Positions 63,191-64,000 of a DNA stretch of 64,000 bases are shown piece by piece. The stretch comes from Schlesneria paludicola DSM 18645 (GTDB taxonomy: Bacteria > Planctomycetota > Planctomycetia > Planctomycetales > Planctomycetaceae): contig NZ_JH636435.1 of assembly GCF_000255655.1 (NCBI RefSeq), positions 124,001 to 188,000 of the forward strand, given 5' to 3'. How positions within the stretch are numbered: position 1 is the first letter of the stretch; each line of letters opens with the position of its first letter. The notes beneath the pieces are model-generated. The model saw only the letters and a list, made by a program, of their open reading frames with translations. It was not told the DNA's origin and searched no databases. Position numbers and translations under genes: made by a program.

Positions 63191-63544
63191 CTAGTATTTG
63201 ATGCACTGGAACGACGAAATCACATCGCTGACCGTCCCAATCCTGGGATAGTACCCGACGTTCAAATCCCAATAGTCCCCGGTATAGTTGGCATCTCGGT
63301 AGAAACGCCAAGTTCCCCGGGCGATCACGATCGATGAAATGGAGTCGTTGAACTCTTTGGGAAGTCGCTTGAAATTGAGATTTGTCCTCAGCGAGGGACC
63401 ACCATAGTCGTAATCTTGATAGACGACGAGTTCAGGCAATGCGTCTGGGTTCGATGGACGTTCGAACTGACCGTGCTGACTCGCGGTGGCGGTACCACTC
63501 GGTGCCTCGTGCCACTTCTGTTCCGTGCATGGCTGACCTGACAT
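63191..63544 (-). CDS. Small beta/gamma-crystallin domain protein
   Basis: 117 residues from the ATG at 63544 (AAAGAG upstream; a TTG at 63562 is possible). After a 40-residue polar leader come two Greek-key motifs of the beta/gamma-crystallin fold: VVYQDYDYGGPSLRTNLN with FNDSISSI, then WRFYRDANYTGDYWDLNVG with VSDVISSF. The NDSISS and SDVISS hexads match the D/N-D/N-x-x-S/T-S calcium-binding pattern of microbial crystallins. No signal peptide is obvious. Function unknown; related proteins bind calcium and are stress- or sporulation-linked. Confidence 0.85.
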   Translation of the reverse strand: MSGQPCTEQKWHEAPSGTATASQHGQFERPSNPDALPELVVYQDYDYGGPSLRTNLNFKRLPKEFNDSISSIVIARGTWRFYRDANYTGDYWDLNVGYYPRIGTVSDVISSFQCIKY

Positions 63545-63562
63545 TGCTGCTCTTTTTATCAA

Positions 63563-63871
63563 TACGTGATGAGAAACAAGGCGTTGTCGTTGTCAATCCG
63601 GCCAACGAGATCTGTCCGATTTTCACAGACTTGAAGTTGCTTAGATTCTGCCACATCGAGTGCTGACCGTATCAACAACAAAGCGTCCTATCCAATTGCT
63701 GAATACAATACCATAGTGACGAATCGAAGATCGGCGAAGTCCGACGACGTACGCCGACCTTGCGCAGAAAAAAACTCGCGGTTGTCGAAATCCGAAAATC
63801 TCGTTCGACTATCAGGTGTGTGGGAAGATGCTCACTCGATATCAATATTCCGATTCCATGGGAGACGAAAC
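63563..63871. other. Intergenic region
   Basis: 309 bases between divergent genes (crystallin-like on minus, VOC protein on plus). No convincing gene; AT-richer than the surroundings, so promoters are plausible, but none can be assigned. Confidence 0.4.
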
Positions 63872-64000
63872 ATGCCCGCGTCGCAAACCACGAACCTGCA
63901 ACCAATTCCGTATCTTTCATTCAATGGCACCTGTGCGGAGGCGATGCGGTTCTATGAAAAGTTGCTCGGCGGGAAGATCAAGGTCATGATGTCAGGAGCC
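63872..64000 (+). CDS. VOC-family (PhnB/glyoxalase-like) protein, 3' partial
   Basis: An open frame from the ATG at 63872 continues past the window end. The 43 residues visible, with LQPIPYLSFNGTCAEAMRFY followed by EKLLGGKIKVMM, match the start of PhnB-like VOC proteins (DUF1428/3-demethylubiquinone-methyltransferase type), in which LSFxGxCxEAxxFYxxxLGG is diagnostic. GGGAGA 8-10 bases before the ATG serves as ribosome binding site. Activity cannot be inferred from the fragment. Confidence 0.8.
   Translation, partial: MPASQTTNLQPIPYLSFNGTCAEAMRFYEKLLGGKIKVMMSGA

Noticed and set aside
1-64000. CRISPR arrays, rRNA and tRNA genes, intact IS elements, riboswitches
   Set aside because: No regularly spaced repeats, no recognisable tRNA/rRNA sequence, no transposase or integrase frame, and no known riboswitch motif was seen by eye. 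A covariance-model scan could still reveal a small RNA.

Overview
The window looks like chromosome of a planctomycete, probably family Planctomycetaceae. The strongest evidence is a Planctomycete cytochrome C/DUF1549/DUF1553 protein followed by a DUF1501 protein (9324-13187). Supporting signs are an Hsp-like mosaic of many secreted or membrane-anchored proteins of unknown role, a PknB-type Ser/Thr kinase with an extracytoplasmic sensor, moderately high GC, and loosely packed genes with frequent GTG/TTG starts. No rRNA, tRNA, CRISPR array, phage or intact insertion sequence was recognised. The genus cannot be read from the sequence.

Layout. 1-5140: the 3' end of a serine beta-lactamase-like hydrolase, a small membrane protein, a CYTH protein, a YggS-type PLP protein, and a rhodanese-PiT permease pair. 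5141-5551: a repeat cluster and a probable promoter. 5552-17195: an eight-gene, same-strand catabolic island containing a rhamnonate dehydratase-like enolase, a DapA-type aldolase, an esterase, a FadR-type GntR regulator, PSCyt1/DUF1553, DUF1501, an N,N-dimethylformamidase large-subunit-like protein, and an ACS-type MFS permease. 17086-25498: a TfoX_N protein, two membrane/secreted proteins (one RDD), a DUF4118 hybrid histidine kinase, a GNAT and a secreted LRR protein. 25744-29324: an arsenic locus (arsR, arsD, arsA on minus; a CX5R arsenate-reductase/LMW-phosphatase on plus) with no ArsB or Acr3 pump in view. 29629-38402: a TlpA-like thioredoxin, a DHA1 MFS transporter, a Cache-sensor Ser/Thr kinase, a secreted subtilase and a small secreted protein.

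38503-51614 is a complete trehalose/alpha-glucan module. Minus strand: treZ, a GDE-type amylo-1,6-glucosidase, then treS fused to maltokinase. Plus strand: glgX and treY. TreY plus TreZ would make trehalose from the reducing end of glucan chains, GlgX and the GDE enzyme would trim branches, and TreS with its kinase domain would interconvert trehalose and maltose and phosphorylate maltose. The two arms diverge from 45999-46392.

51615-64000: two acyl/aminoacyl-transferase-fold proteins, a frameshifted oxalate-decarboxylase-type cupin, an NtrC-type response regulator divergent from a second DUF4118 hybrid kinase, a CPA1 antiporter, a luciferase-like monooxygenase, a small beta/gamma-crystallin protein, and the start of a VOC protein cut by the window end.

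Non-coding highlights are a pair of about 132-bp MITE-like elements with 12-bp terminal inverted repeats (20923-21054 and 33433-33565), the 55-bp direct repeats at 5186-5410, and a 13-bp-stem hairpin at 31383-31412.
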